Positions 15,738 through 25,505 of a stretch of 64,000 bases of DNA are shown one piece after another; within the stretch, counting starts at the first letter, position 1, and every line of letters starts with the position of its first letter. The stretch comes from Cyclobacteriaceae bacterium. GTDB lineage: Bacteria > Bacteroidota > Bacteroidia > Cytophagales > Cyclobacteriaceae. Under the pieces are notes generated by a model. It made no database searches and was not told the DNA's origin. It saw only the letters and a list, made by a program, of their open reading frames with translations. Made by a program: the position numbers and the translations under genes. The DNA lies in contig JAIBBC010000001.1 of assembly GCA_019694875.1 (NCBI GenBank), forward strand, positions 992,001 through 1,056,000, written 5' to 3'.

Positions 15738-16080
15738 ACGTACTTATACCGGGGTATAGCAAATGTAGTTCCTAAATTTCTATAAACGGACTGTAAGATT
15801 TATCGCTCATTGCCCGAAAATGCCTAAAATTCAGGCACTTGCAATTCACCAAAAAACCGCCTGAAAAGAATCCCACAAAATGCACCACTTGTCCACATTA
15901 CCGCAATATTTAGCTTTAACTATCTGTTTATCAATTAATTACACCTCATAAAATCAATCGTTTCTTTGTGGACAACTTCTAAAGGTATAAAAATCAAGAG
16001 CTCGGCCGGTGAAATTTACAAAACACAGATATTCAGATTCATAGCGTACTATTCTGACGGGCTTTTTCTATTTTTTGCCC
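15738..16080. other. 343-bp gene-free AT-rich region with paired DnaA-box-like sites
   Basis: There is no credible reading frame. Two copies of TTGTCCACA, one mismatch from the DnaA box TTATCCACA, lie in opposite orientation at 15889-15897 (plus) and 15967-15975 (minus). The stretch between them is AT-rich. A small palindrome (TGCCT...AGGCA, 15821-15837) lies to the left. The region must also carry divergent promoters for tlpA and the flavin oxidoreductase, though no TAnnTTTG box is obvious. Confidence 0.5.
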
Positions 16081-17028
16081 ATGAACAATGCGGAAAACCG
16101 GGTTAAGAAACTCTTTGGAATCGATGTGCCTGTAATTCAGGCCGGTATGGTCTGGTGCAGCGGATGGCGGCTCGCATCAGCGGTTAGTAATGCCGGAGGT
16201 CTGGGCTTAATCGGGGCCGGATCGATGTACCCGGACGTTTTTCGCGAGCACATTCAAAAATGTAAATCGGCCACGGCCCGGCCATTCGGAGTTAATGTGC
16301 CGTTGCTTTACCCGGAGATGAGCGTGCTGATGGACATTATTATTGAAGAGGGAGTGAAAATCGTTTTTACCTCCGCAGGCAACCCCGGCCTGTGGACCGG
16401 CAAACTGAAAGAACAGGGCATCACGGTCGTTCATGTAGTATCCAGCGTGAAGTTTGCCAAAAAATCGGAACAGGCAGGAGTGGACGCGGTAGTGGCCGAA
16501 GGTTTTGAAGCCGGTGGACATAACGGGCGGGAGGAGACCACGACATTGGTTCTTATTCCGATGGTTCGGGATGCTATCTCGATCCCGCTGATTGCTGCGG
16601 GGGGAATAGCGGGTGGTCGCGCAATTGCCGCAGTTGAAGCGCTTGGCGCAGAAGGTGTTCAGGTGGGAAGTGGCTTTGCGGCCAGTGTGGAGTCATCAGC
16701 GCATGCGAATTTCAAACAGCGCATCATCAATTCTTCAGAAGGCGATACTCAACTTACCATGAAGCAGCTTACGCCTGTGCGACTTATCAAAAACAAATTT
16801 TTTCAGGATGTAATCGAAGCAGAGCAACGCGGTGCCAGCAACGAAGAAATGATGAAACTGCTTGGACGCGCCCGGGCAAAAAGGGGAATGTTTGAAGGAG
16901 ATATGGATGAGGGTGAGCTCGAAATAGGTCAGGTTTCTGCAACGATCAAGCAAATTCGGCCTGCTGCTGATATCTTGAAAGATTTTTGGCAAGATTATTT
17001 AACTACCAAAGCCAAACTCTGTCAATGA
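16081..17028 (+). CDS. Nitronate monooxygenase / FabK-like flavin oxidoreductase
   Basis: 315-aa FMN TIM-barrel enzyme of the 2-nitropropane dioxygenase family. Motifs: IDVPVIQAGMVWCSGW at the N-terminus, SNAGGLGLIGAGSM, the catalytic-site signature GFEAGGHNGREETTTL, and IPLIAAGGIAGGRAI plus GAEGVQVGSGF for FMN phosphate. The family contains nitronate monooxygenases and enoyl-ACP reductase II; sequence alone does not separate them. I chose the ATG at 16081 over a TTG two codons upstream. Its stop overlaps the start of the next gene (ATGA). Confidence 0.9.
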   Translation: MNNAENRVKKLFGIDVPVIQAGMVWCSGWRLASAVSNAGGLGLIGAGSMYPDVFREHIQKCKSATARPFGVNVPLLYPEMSVLMDIIIEEGVKIVFTSAGNPGLWTGKLKEQGITVVHVVSSVKFAKKSEQAGVDAVVAEGFEAGGHNGREETTTLVLIPMVRDAISIPLIAAGGIAGGRAIAAVEALGAEGVQVGSGFAASVESSAHANFKQRIINSSEGDTQLTMKQLTPVRLIKNKFFQDVIEAEQRGASNEEMMKLLGRARAKRGMFEGDMDEGELEIGQVSATIKQIRPAADILKDFWQDYLTTKAKLCQ

Positions 17029-17417
17029 AATTTCTCAAGATCAAAGAGACGTGCTTATACATCCGCGACCTGGAACGCGCAAAGAGATTTTATCACGAAA
17101 CGCTTGAGCTTCCGCTGATCAGTTACGTGGAGGGGAAACATGTCTTCTTTCAGGCAGGATCTTCTGTGCTTCTGTGTTTTAATCCTGAAGATTCGAAATT
17201 GAAGAAAAGTCCACCCGCGCATTATGGCGGAGGCAAGCAGCATTTTGCTTTCGAGGTTAACAAGGCTGATTATCCGGCTGCTAAAAAATGGATTACCACG
17301 AAAGGAATTCAAATAACCGATACCGTAACGTGGAAGAGCGGTGTGGAATCTTTTTATTTTGAAGATCCTGAGGGAAATGTTCTGGAGATTGTTCCGGAAA
17401 CCGGAATCTGGGACTAG
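17025..17417 (+). CDS. VOC-family (glyoxalase/dioxygenase fold) protein
   Basis: 130 aa from the ATG at 17025, which overlaps the upstream stop as ATGA. Paired beta-alpha-beta-beta-beta units: FLKIKETCLYIRDLERAKRF at the start and ESFYFEDPEGNVLEIV at the end, the classical VOC pattern with a metal-binding glutamate in the last strand. The substrate cannot be inferred. Translational coupling to the flavin oxidoreductase suggests a shared process. Confidence 0.88.
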   Translation: MKFLKIKETCLYIRDLERAKRFYHETLELPLISYVEGKHVFFQAGSSVLLCFNPEDSKLKKSPPAHYGGGKQHFAFEVNKADYPAAKKWITTKGIQITDTVTWKSGVESFYFEDPEGNVLEIVPETGIWD

Positions 17418-17677
17418 TTTTTTGAAACAACTTCCTCAGTCAACTCCACTAATACTGCGGACGGAGTTTCAACAGAGGAAACGGATTTCATAAAAATCAT
17501 AGCGTACCAGTATGCGTAATCTTTATACTGAATGCAATTGCTGCTTACTTTGCCATCGATCAGTATCTTGATGCGCTCCACATCATCATTATGCTGAAGC
17601 AACGTTTGTTGATCAGCTGGTAAGTCCTGCAAACAGACGAACTCAATTCCTTTGTATGTGGTGGCCTGAACTTTCAT
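17414..17677 (-). CDS. Hypothetical 87-aa protein
   Basis: It starts MKVQATTYKGIEFVCLQDL and contains VERIKILIDGKVSSNCIQY and DYAYWYAMIFMKS. No signal peptide and no known domain. The alternation suggests a small alpha/beta fold. It converges on the VOC gene with a 4-bp overlap. The sequence looks like a genuine cytosolic protein, with a natural ATG and no competing frame, but the function is unknown. Confidence 0.6.
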   Translation of the reverse strand: MKVQATTYKGIEFVCLQDLPADQQTLLQHNDDVERIKILIDGKVSSNCIQYKDYAYWYAMIFMKSVSSVETPSAVLVELTEEVVSKN

Positions 17678-17807
17678 CGATAATTAATGGTCTAAACAAA
17701 AAAATGGTAACCTTGGGCCGTTTTGACTCGCAAGTTTACGAATGGTTTAGCGTAGAGGTATTTAAAATGTAAGTATTTTTAAAGAATTCGCACTTTTTTA
17801 GCTATTG

Positions 17808-19901
17808 ATGTCAGGCTTTTTCGACACTCCGGTTGAATTTCTGAAGGGCGTAGGCCCGCAGCGGTCGGCTTTGCTGAACAAGGAGCTTAACATTTTCACC
17901 TTCGGTGATCTTATTCAATACTATCCATTCCGATACGAGGATCGCACGAAATTTTACACCATCCAAGAGATCAACGATGAGATGCCTCATGTTCAGGTGA
18001 AGGGCATGATTATCAAGAAGGAACTGATAGGTGCCGGAGCCAGGAAGCGACTTGCTGCCATTTTTAAAGACGCTACGGGCGAGATGGAACTTGTATGGTT
18101 TCAGGGCATTAAATGGGCGCAGGAAAAGCTGCAGCCGGGCGTTGAATATGTTGTGTTTGGAAGGCCGAATCGTTTTGGAAAGAAATTCAGTATTGCACAT
18201 CCTGAAATTGAACCGGTAACTACCGCCAACACCTCCCATGGATATTTACAACCCGTATACCCATTAACCGAAAAACTCAAATCGCGATACATCGACAGCA
18301 AAGCAATTTCAAAACTGTTACGTGAACTACTTGTTTTGGCGAAAGATAAAATCCGCGAAACGTTGCCCGTCAGCATGATCAATCAATTCAGAATGATTGG
18401 CAAGCAACAGGCGTTGATCAATATTCATTTTCCTCAAAGCCATGATCTAATGGCTGCTGCCCAACACCGGCTAAAGTTCGAAGAGCTGTTCTACATTCAA
18501 CTCCGGCTGTTGAAAATGAAATTGATCCGTCAGGATTCGTTCAGAGGCCAGGTGTTTAATGATGCTGCTTTACTCACGAAATTCTATAATGAGTTTCTGC
18601 CGTTCCCGCTCACGGACGCTCAAAAAAAAGTTATCAAAGAAATCTACGCAGACCTGAAGTCGGGCAAGCAAATGAACAGGCTGCTTCAGGGCGATGTAGG
18701 CAGCGGGAAAACAATCGTGGCGTTTGTATGCGCTTTGATTTCAATCGGAGGCGGAGCGCAATGCGCCTTGATGGCACCGACTGAAATTCTGGCGCAGCAA
18801 CATTTCAACAACCTGAGCAAATATGCTTCGCTGATGAAAATTCCGATTGCATTGCTAACGGGTTCAACCAAAAAGAGCGAACGCAAACAAATTCACGAGG
18901 CGTTGCAAAGCGGAGTATTGAAGATCCTTATTGGCACACACGCCTTACTCGAGGAGGAGGTCAAGTTTCAGAATTTAGGCCTCGCCATTATTGATGAGCA
19001 ACACCGGTTCGGGGTGGCGCAACGCTCGAAGCTTTGGAATAAAAATGCCGGATTGTATCCGCACGTTTTGGTGATGACAGCCACGCCCATTCCGCGTACG
19101 CTGGCGATGACCTTGTATGGCGACCTGGATATTTCTGTTATCGATCAACTGCCTGCGGGCCGCAAGCCCATCAAAACTATTCATAAATACGATTCACACC
19201 GGTTGCAGGTCAACCAGTTCTTAAAAGAGCAGATTGCCACAGGCCGGCAGGTTTATATTGTGTATCCGCTGATCGAGGAATCGGAGAAACTGGATCTGAA
19301 ACATTTAATGGACGGATACGAAAGCATAAGCCGCGCATTTCCGGATGAAGCGATCAGCATCGTGCACGGGCAAATGAAGCCGGATGCAAAAGATTATGAA
19401 ATGAAACGGTTTCTGAAACGAGAAACCAGCATCATGGTTGCCACTACGGTAATTGAAGTTGGCGTGGATGTTCCTAATGCATCTGTGATGGTGATAGAAA
19501 ATGCAGAGCGCTTTGGGCTATCTCAACTTCATCAGCTTCGCGGACGCGTGGGCCGTGGCGCTGAACAATCGTTTTGCATTTTGATGACAAGCTTCAAACT
19601 ATCTGCAGACTCAAAAATCCGGATTGATACGATGGTGCGCACCAACAACGGATTTGAAATCTCTGAAACCGATTTGAAGTTACGTGGCCCTGGCGATTTA
19701 ATGGGAACGCAACAAAGTGGTGCACTCGACCTGATGATTGCTGATTTGGGAAAAGATGGAAAGATTCTTCAGGCCGCACGCGAAACTGCGATACGATTGC
19801 TTGAAGATGATCCTGAGTTGAAAAAACCTGAAAATACCGTTATCCTCAATCAGGTTGAGCGAACAAAAAAATCGGCTGTTAACTGGAGTAAGATCAGTTG
19901 A
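17808..19901 (+). CDS. recG: ATP-dependent DNA helicase RecG
   Basis: 697 aa from the ATG at 17808, one codon after an in-frame TTG. The wedge/OB domain is at about 1-250 (FLKGVGPQRSALLNKELN). The helicase core has Walker A GDVGSGKT near 294-301, DEQH (LAIIDEQHRFGVAQR), motif III VMTATPIPRTLAM, and motif VI QLRGRVGRGAEQSFC. RecG remodels stalled replication forks and branch-migrates Holliday junctions. It stands alone, followed 33 bp later by a sensor gene. Confidence 0.96.
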   Translation: MSGFFDTPVEFLKGVGPQRSALLNKELNIFTFGDLIQYYPFRYEDRTKFYTIQEINDEMPHVQVKGMIIKKELIGAGARKRLAAIFKDATGEMELVWFQGIKWAQEKLQPGVEYVVFGRPNRFGKKFSIAHPEIEPVTTANTSHGYLQPVYPLTEKLKSRYIDSKAISKLLRELLVLAKDKIRETLPVSMINQFRMIGKQQALINIHFPQSHDLMAAAQHRLKFEELFYIQLRLLKMKLIRQDSFRGQVFNDAALLTKFYNEFLPFPLTDAQKKVIKEIYADLKSGKQMNRLLQGDVGSGKTIVAFVCALISIGGGAQCALMAPTEILAQQHFNNLSKYASLMKIPIALLTGSTKKSERKQIHEALQSGVLKILIGTHALLEEEVKFQNLGLAIIDEQHRFGVAQRSKLWNKNAGLYPHVLVMTATPIPRTLAMTLYGDLDISVIDQLPAGRKPIKTIHKYDSHRLQVNQFLKEQIATGRQVYIVYPLIEESEKLDLKHLMDGYESISRAFPDEAISIVHGQMKPDAKDYEMKRFLKRETSIMVATTVIEVGVDVPNASVMVIENAERFGLSQLHQLRGRVGRGAEQSFCILMTSFKLSADSKIRIDTMVRTNNGFEISETDLKLRGPGDLMGTQQSGALDLMIADLGKDGKILQAARETAIRLLEDDPELKKPENTVILNQVERTKKSAVNWSKIS

Positions 19902-19934
19902 TCCGGACGGATTTATTAAATTTACCTTCCCTCT

Positions 19935-22598
19935 ATGAAGAAGCTGAGTATCTTATTGCTTTATCTGTTGGTTGCTGCATATAGTTTTGCGCAGCAGGGA
20001 AACTATTTCCTTTCGAACTTTTCACCCAATACTGATCTCGCTGAAAATGTTTGCTTCGATATGGCGCAGGATAGCCGAGGTGTTTTCTACTTCGCTACAC
20101 AAGCAGGCATCCTGGAATACGATGGTCGCAGTTGGGATTTAATTCATACCAATGGCGCTGCTTATTCAATTGAGTTGGCGGAAAGCGGAGAACTGTATGT
20201 TGCCGGACCAAAAGGCTTTGGTAAGATAACGCCTGATAAAAACGGACTGGAGAGTTTTCAATTACTTTACGACAAGCCCGGCTCTGAATACATTTTTCAG
20301 ATCGCGGCAGTAAAAGAAAAGATTTACTTTCTCAACGACAGAAACTTATTCGTTTACACGCCAGCCAACGACAGCACTACAACATTTTCATCAAGCGCGG
20401 TAACCGGGCCTTTTGTTGGCATTACGGAATTGTTCGGATCAATCTACATCAGTACCGAAAGTCAGGGTCTTTTCCGCCAAAGCGGCAATCAGCTTACCAA
20501 ATCCAAACTGGCTTTGCCCGACAGCACCCAAATCGTGTTTGCATCACGGTTTGAAAACAGCTATTTGCTTGGAACGGCCGAGAACAAACTATATCTGTTT
20601 AATGATAAAATGCGCCTTCGCGAACTTCAGTTGAAGGACCCGGGGTACGCCAATGCCAGTGTTATTGTAAATGCCACATGGGTTTCCAAAAACCTGATTG
20701 CTTTGGGAACGCTTCGGGGCGGGGTGATTTTTGTTGATCCGGCAACGGGCGTAACAACGGAGACGGTGAATTACGATACGGGATTACCTGATAATGAAAT
20801 TTATGCGATCACGAGTGACATGGATCGAAATGTATGGGTGGCCCATACCTATGGATACACCCGCATCGCGCCCAACCTTCCGTTCCGGTCGTTCAAACAT
20901 TATCCAGGCCTGCAGGGTAATTTACTGTGTGCGGCTAACTTCCAGGGCAATGTTTACGTAGGTACCTCGCTCGGTTTGTACAAACTTGAAAAAGAAGATT
21001 CGTATGATGAGATAACCTTCTACGTGGATGTTCCGATCAAATCCAAAAAAGAAAAAGAAAAAGAAGAGGCTGCGAAAAATGGAAAAGAACAACCTGAAAA
21101 GAAGGGATTTTTTTCATTCCTGAAGCGAAAGAAAAACCAGACTACATCAAGCACTCCGGCTAAAGAAGAATCCGGAGCATCACAAAAAAAGGTTCGGTAC
21201 AAGAAGGAAAAGCAAACCAAAAAAATTCTTCGTTCACGCTATTACAGCTACAAGAAAGTTAAGGGCATAAACGCGAAGATTGCCCAGCTAGTGTTATGGC
21301 AGAATAAATTGATTGCTGCCGGTTTGGAAGGCGCTTTTGAAATCAACCAGCTTGCTTCAACATCTGTTCTTGAAGACCCCGTTCGTTTTTTGTTGGCGTC
21401 CGACAGAACAAAAACGCTGTACGTTTCTACGTATTATGACAAACTTCATCATTTAACACTAATTAAAAACAAGTGGAATGATGAGAACCTGATTCAAAAC
21501 ATCGATGACCCGATCAACTACATTTTTGAAGAAGGAGCTGAAGCGATTTGGTTTTGCAGCTATGACAAAATTTATCGTCTCGAAAGCAGTGATGGATTGA
21601 CCCGAAGTGCGCAAAGGATGGATGTGGTAAACCCGAGCTTTGAAAAAACGGTGGGCGTAAGTTTGAACGGACAAGTAATCATTGCGACATCAGCCGGGTT
21701 TTATTTTTATGATAAAGGCAAGAAAGACTTAGTTAAGTCGGATACGCTTGCGGCACCCAAGGCCTTTTTTGCAAACAACTCAAACCTGTGGTTTCGTGAT
21801 GAACATCAGTGGTACATAGCAGGCAACAGCGGAAACAAAACCAACCTTCAGTTATTAAATCTTTTTACCGACATCCGGTATATTTCGGCAGATGCAAAAT
21901 CCGGTAATGTTTGGATCATCACGGGTAATAATGAGCTGTTGCGTTTCAATAGCGACAAGGCAAAGCCGATTGAAACGGTGTATCCATTATTCCTGAAAGC
22001 AATTTCACAAAATGATGCCACGAGCCTTAGAAGGAGCAGTATAGAAGTAGATCAGGAAAACAGTTCTCTTAAGATAAGTGTTGTCAAGCCTGACTACATT
22101 GGTGCCAATGCTGTTGAATACCGCTATTTCCTGGAAGGCCTGCACACCGAGTGGTCGGCCTGGTCAAATAAAGATTATGAGTTTGTTTTCCCCTATCTGC
22201 CACCGGGAGAGTATACATTGAAAGTGCAGTCGAAAGATATTTTTGGTAAGGAAAGTGATATGGAACCTGTGAAGGTTGAGGTGTTGCCGCCTTACTGGAA
22301 ACGTGTTTGGTTCTACGCACTTGAGTTTGCCATTTTTGCTTCGCTGGTACTGCTGTCATTCCGGTTGAGCCACCGGTACAATTTGGTAAGCAGGTTACTG
22401 TCGCTTTTGTCAATCATCATCCTGATTGAGTTTATTCAAACCTTTGCCGGCTCTGTCATTTCGTTTAACAGCGGACCGGTGGTTGATTTCATTCTACAGG
22501 TTTTTGTCGCATTCCTGGTGCTCCCGGTTGAAGGTTTCCTGAGAAACTTTATGCTTCGATCAATCGAGAAGAACAAAGCTTCGAGAAATAAAGCCTGA
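19935..22598 (+). CDS. Two-component-type beta-propeller sensor with Y_Y_Y domain, no kinase domain
   Basis: 887 aa. Signal peptide MKKLSILLLYLLVAAYSFA, then propeller repeats of the two-component regulator type (FDMAQDSRGVFYFATQAGIL, ITSDMDRNVWVAHTYGYTRI). A highly charged insert is at about 363-437. The Y_Y_Y domain is at about 715-785 (VEYRYFLEGLHTEWSAWSN, then LPPGEYTLKVQSKD). The C-terminus has about three transmembrane helices (from FYALEFAIFASLVLLSF) and ends without HisKA or HATPase. A multi-PAS histidine kinase follows 56 bp later and is the likely signalling partner. Confidence 0.88.
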   Translation: MKKLSILLLYLLVAAYSFAQQGNYFLSNFSPNTDLAENVCFDMAQDSRGVFYFATQAGILEYDGRSWDLIHTNGAAYSIELAESGELYVAGPKGFGKITPDKNGLESFQLLYDKPGSEYIFQIAAVKEKIYFLNDRNLFVYTPANDSTTTFSSSAVTGPFVGITELFGSIYISTESQGLFRQSGNQLTKSKLALPDSTQIVFASRFENSYLLGTAENKLYLFNDKMRLRELQLKDPGYANASVIVNATWVSKNLIALGTLRGGVIFVDPATGVTTETVNYDTGLPDNEIYAITSDMDRNVWVAHTYGYTRIAPNLPFRSFKHYPGLQGNLLCAANFQGNVYVGTSLGLYKLEKEDSYDEITFYVDVPIKSKKEKEKEEAAKNGKEQPEKKGFFSFLKRKKNQTTSSTPAKEESGASQKKVRYKKEKQTKKILRSRYYSYKKVKGINAKIAQLVLWQNKLIAAGLEGAFEINQLASTSVLEDPVRFLLASDRTKTLYVSTYYDKLHHLTLIKNKWNDENLIQNIDDPINYIFEEGAEAIWFCSYDKIYRLESSDGLTRSAQRMDVVNPSFEKTVGVSLNGQVIIATSAGFYFYDKGKKDLVKSDTLAAPKAFFANNSNLWFRDEHQWYIAGNSGNKTNLQLLNLFTDIRYISADAKSGNVWIITGNNELLRFNSDKAKPIETVYPLFLKAISQNDATSLRRSSIEVDQENSSLKISVVKPDYIGANAVEYRYFLEGLHTEWSAWSNKDYEFVFPYLPPGEYTLKVQSKDIFGKESDMEPVKVEVLPPYWKRVWFYALEFAIFASLVLLSFRLSHRYNLVSRLLSLLSIIILIEFIQTFAGSVISFNSGPVVDFILQVFVAFLVLPVEGFLRNFMLRSIEKNKASRNKA

Positions 22599-22654
22599 TA
22601 ATCACGGCATTGTAAAGTATTTTCCTTAATTTCCTATCGTAAGCATCAGCCGCG

Positions 22655-24952
22655 ATGGGTAAGCCGGTAAAATCAAAACGCTTAAAAAAAACACCCTCAA
22701 TCAAAGCTGGCAGGTTTGCGGCCATCGTTGACCACCTATCGGACGGGATTATATTGATGGATGCCTCTGGCGTGATTCAATTTGCTAATGCCGCACTTAA
22801 ATCAAAACTTGGATATTCACCTAAGGACCTTTCCGGACAACCGGTTTCCAAACTTGCATATCATGAAGATGTGCCCATTCTTCAGGAAAAAATAAAGTCA
22901 TTATCTAACAAGCCGGAACCGCAAACGGTTAGCACGTTTCGTTCCCTTCATAAGAATGGCGCGCCTGTCTGGACGGAATATTCATTCAACAACCAATTGA
23001 GCAATCGGGAGATTGAAGCCATTATTGTTACGATTAAGGCGCTTCAGCAAAAACCGGCTTATGAGAATGCGGCCAAGAGCCGGAAACTACTCAGTACGAT
23101 CAGCGACAACATTGCAGACGGAATTTTTCTGGGCGTTATGGGCGGCTCGTTTCAATTTGTGAATCGCGCGTTCCTCAAATTAAGCGGATACGAAACGCTG
23201 GAGCAAATGCGGCACGTTAAACCGTATCATCTGTTTGTACAAACAAGACGATGGAGCGAGATAAAAGGCCTGTTAAAAAGGAATAAAAGTGTTCGAAATG
23301 AACAGGCACTTTTTAACCGAAAAGGTGGCGAAAGTTTTTGGGGAACAATTTCATTGACCGCTTTCCGCGATAACGGTCAGGAGTATTTTGTGGGTTCAGT
23401 TCAGGATATCACCCGACAGAAAATAGCCGAGAAGCAACTGCACGAATCCCGAAATTTTTTGGACAACGTGATGCGAACCGTTGCTGCGCCAATTTTTGTT
23501 AAGGATAGCAAGCACCGGCATGTGATGTTTAATGATGCATTCTGCTGGTTTACGGACTTATCCAGGCGCGAACTGCTTGGTAAAACCGACTATGACTTCT
23601 TTTCGAAGGAAGATTGCGATGAATACTGGAAAATTGACAGCCATGTTCTCCGCACGGGAAAAGTTGTGCTGAATCACGAAAAGATTACGCTCAAAGACGG
23701 GAAGACCAAACACATGCTTACCGTAAAATCGCGGTATGTAAATGACGAAGGAGACAAGTTCGTGATCGGATTCATTACCGACATCACAGAGATTCGGAAA
23801 CACGAGGAGGAAATCAGCGCGCTCAACGCAAACCTGATGGGCGTGATGGAAAGTACACAAGAATCGATTTACGCGATTGACACGCAATTCCGGTACGTGG
23901 CTTTTAATAAGAATCATGCGCGGATGGCGAAGCTCATTTACGGAGCAACGATTAAAATTGGCAGCAGCTCGGTGGATTATTTGAAAGGCACAAAAGAAGA
24001 GACCTGGCTGGTGGCAGAATTAAGACGTGCACTAAAAGGCGAGAACTTTGTTTCGGAACAGCGCATCAATCAAAGCCGGTATCGTGATAAATATGTTGAG
24101 ACCACGTATAACCCGATTTTCGGTGCAAAGAATACCGTGACAGGGGTAGCCGTTTTTGTACGCGATGTAACGCAACGCAGAAAATCAGAAGAAAAGCTAA
24201 AGATATTGAATGACGACCTAGCCGCACAGAACAGGAAGCTTGCCATCCAGGAGGAGGATTTGAAATCAACGCTGGAAGAACTGTCGGAGCGAAACTTTGA
24301 GCTCGATCAATTGATGTACAAAACATCGCACGATCTTCGTTCACCCCTGAGTTCAATTTTAGGACTTGTGAACCTTGCTAACCTTGATCCGAATAATTAC
24401 CTCATCTATCTCAATAAAATTGAAGGACGCATTAAGAAGCTCGATGAATTTATCCGGTCGATGCTCAATTATGGAAGAGTAAATCGTGGCGAAATTCATT
24501 TTGAGGAAATTGCGCTCGAAAAACTTATCCATGATTGCATCCGGGAGCTTGACCATCTTGAGAATTTTGCGGCAGTAAAAACAGAGGTCCGTGTAAAAGG
24601 TAGTAACAAGCCTTTCAAGAGTGACCTGCTTCGAATTCGGATTATTATAGGGAACATAATCTCCAATGCGTACAAGTATTACAACCCGATGGCCAAAAGC
24701 AGGCTCAAAATTGACGTCACCATTAACACAACCTCAGCGCAGATTATTTTCCGCGACAATGGCATTGGCATCAAACGGGAGCACTTGCGTAAGATTTTTG
24801 ATATGTTTTATCGCGCTACTGAAAAATCGCAAGGTTCCGGGCTTGGCATGTACATCGTGAAGCAGGCTGTCGATAAACTAAAGGGTACCATCCAGGTAAA
24901 GAGTACATTCGGAAAAGGCACCGAGATAAAAATTGCCCTCCCGAATAATTAG
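22655..24952 (+). CDS. Multi-PAS sensor histidine kinase
   Basis: 765 aa with no signal peptide or membrane span, so probably cytosolic. About four PAS domains: 22-130, 140-255 (FVNRAFLKLSGYETLEQM), 263-375 (FVKDSKHRHVMFNDAFCWF) and 385-510 (IDTQFRYVAFNKNHARM). A coiled coil at 510-545 leads to HisKA with the phospho-acceptor H559 (KTSHDLRSPLSSILGL). The ATPase domain has an N box IIGNIISNAYKYY, G1 FRDNGIGI and G2 GSGLGMYIV. All catalytic motifs are intact. No response regulator is adjacent. Confidence 0.93.
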   Translation: MGKPVKSKRLKKTPSIKAGRFAAIVDHLSDGIILMDASGVIQFANAALKSKLGYSPKDLSGQPVSKLAYHEDVPILQEKIKSLSNKPEPQTVSTFRSLHKNGAPVWTEYSFNNQLSNREIEAIIVTIKALQQKPAYENAAKSRKLLSTISDNIADGIFLGVMGGSFQFVNRAFLKLSGYETLEQMRHVKPYHLFVQTRRWSEIKGLLKRNKSVRNEQALFNRKGGESFWGTISLTAFRDNGQEYFVGSVQDITRQKIAEKQLHESRNFLDNVMRTVAAPIFVKDSKHRHVMFNDAFCWFTDLSRRELLGKTDYDFFSKEDCDEYWKIDSHVLRTGKVVLNHEKITLKDGKTKHMLTVKSRYVNDEGDKFVIGFITDITEIRKHEEEISALNANLMGVMESTQESIYAIDTQFRYVAFNKNHARMAKLIYGATIKIGSSSVDYLKGTKEETWLVAELRRALKGENFVSEQRINQSRYRDKYVETTYNPIFGAKNTVTGVAVFVRDVTQRRKSEEKLKILNDDLAAQNRKLAIQEEDLKSTLEELSERNFELDQLMYKTSHDLRSPLSSILGLVNLANLDPNNYLIYLNKIEGRIKKLDEFIRSMLNYGRVNRGEIHFEEIALEKLIHDCIRELDHLENFAAVKTEVRVKGSNKPFKSDLLRIRIIIGNIISNAYKYYNPMAKSRLKIDVTINTTSAQIIFRDNGIGIKREHLRKIFDMFYRATEKSQGSGLGMYIVKQAVDKLKGTIQVKSTFGKGTEIKIALPNN

Positions 24953-24989
24953 CGTTTCGTAACCCCGTTTTCTTCAGTACTTTGGCGTT

Positions 24990-25505
24990 ATGAAAACTGG
25001 TCCTGATTTTTCCGTTTTACCGAAGTACTATCATCACTACGTGATGCTGGTTCAAAATAAAAGCCTGACAGAAGCGCTTGAAGAATCCGGAAAGCAATTG
25101 GCAAGTCTGCTAAGTTCGGTACCGGAAAACATGGGCGAGTATCGTTACGAACCCGGCAAGTGGAGTGTTAAAGAATTGATTTGCCACATGATGGATGCCG
25201 AGCGAATTTTCGCCTATCGCGCATTGCGATTTGCCCGAAATGACTCAACCGACCTTCCGGGATTTGAAGAGAACGACTACGCACCCGAAGCGAATGCTCA
25301 TGCACGAACGGTGGAGCAACTCATTAAAGAAGCGCAACGCCTTCGTCAGACCACACTTGACCTGTTTACGAGTTTTACCTCCGAGATGCTTCAGCGCAAA
25401 GGCACCGCCAATAAGAACCTGGTTTCGGTAATTAATATCGGATACATAATAGCGGGCCACGAAACGCACCATTACAATGTTTTAAAAGAACGGTATCTCA
25501 AATGA
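24990..25505 (+). CDS. DinB/DfsB-family protein
   Basis: 171-aa four-helix metal-binding protein. The typical triad of histidines is visible: ICHMMDAERIFAYR (first H) and GHETHHYNVLKERY (two more). WSVKELICHMMDAE and the closing HHYNVL fit DinB-like thiol transferases/hydrolases, whose substrates are mostly unknown. The stop overlaps the start of the next gene by 4 bp, the first of a series of overlaps that continues to 29569. Confidence 0.88.
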   Translation: MKTGPDFSVLPKYYHHYVMLVQNKSLTEALEESGKQLASLLSSVPENMGEYRYEPGKWSVKELICHMMDAERIFAYRALRFARNDSTDLPGFEENDYAPEANAHARTVEQLIKEAQRLRQTTLDLFTSFTSEMLQRKGTANKNLVSVINIGYIIAGHETHHYNVLKERYLK

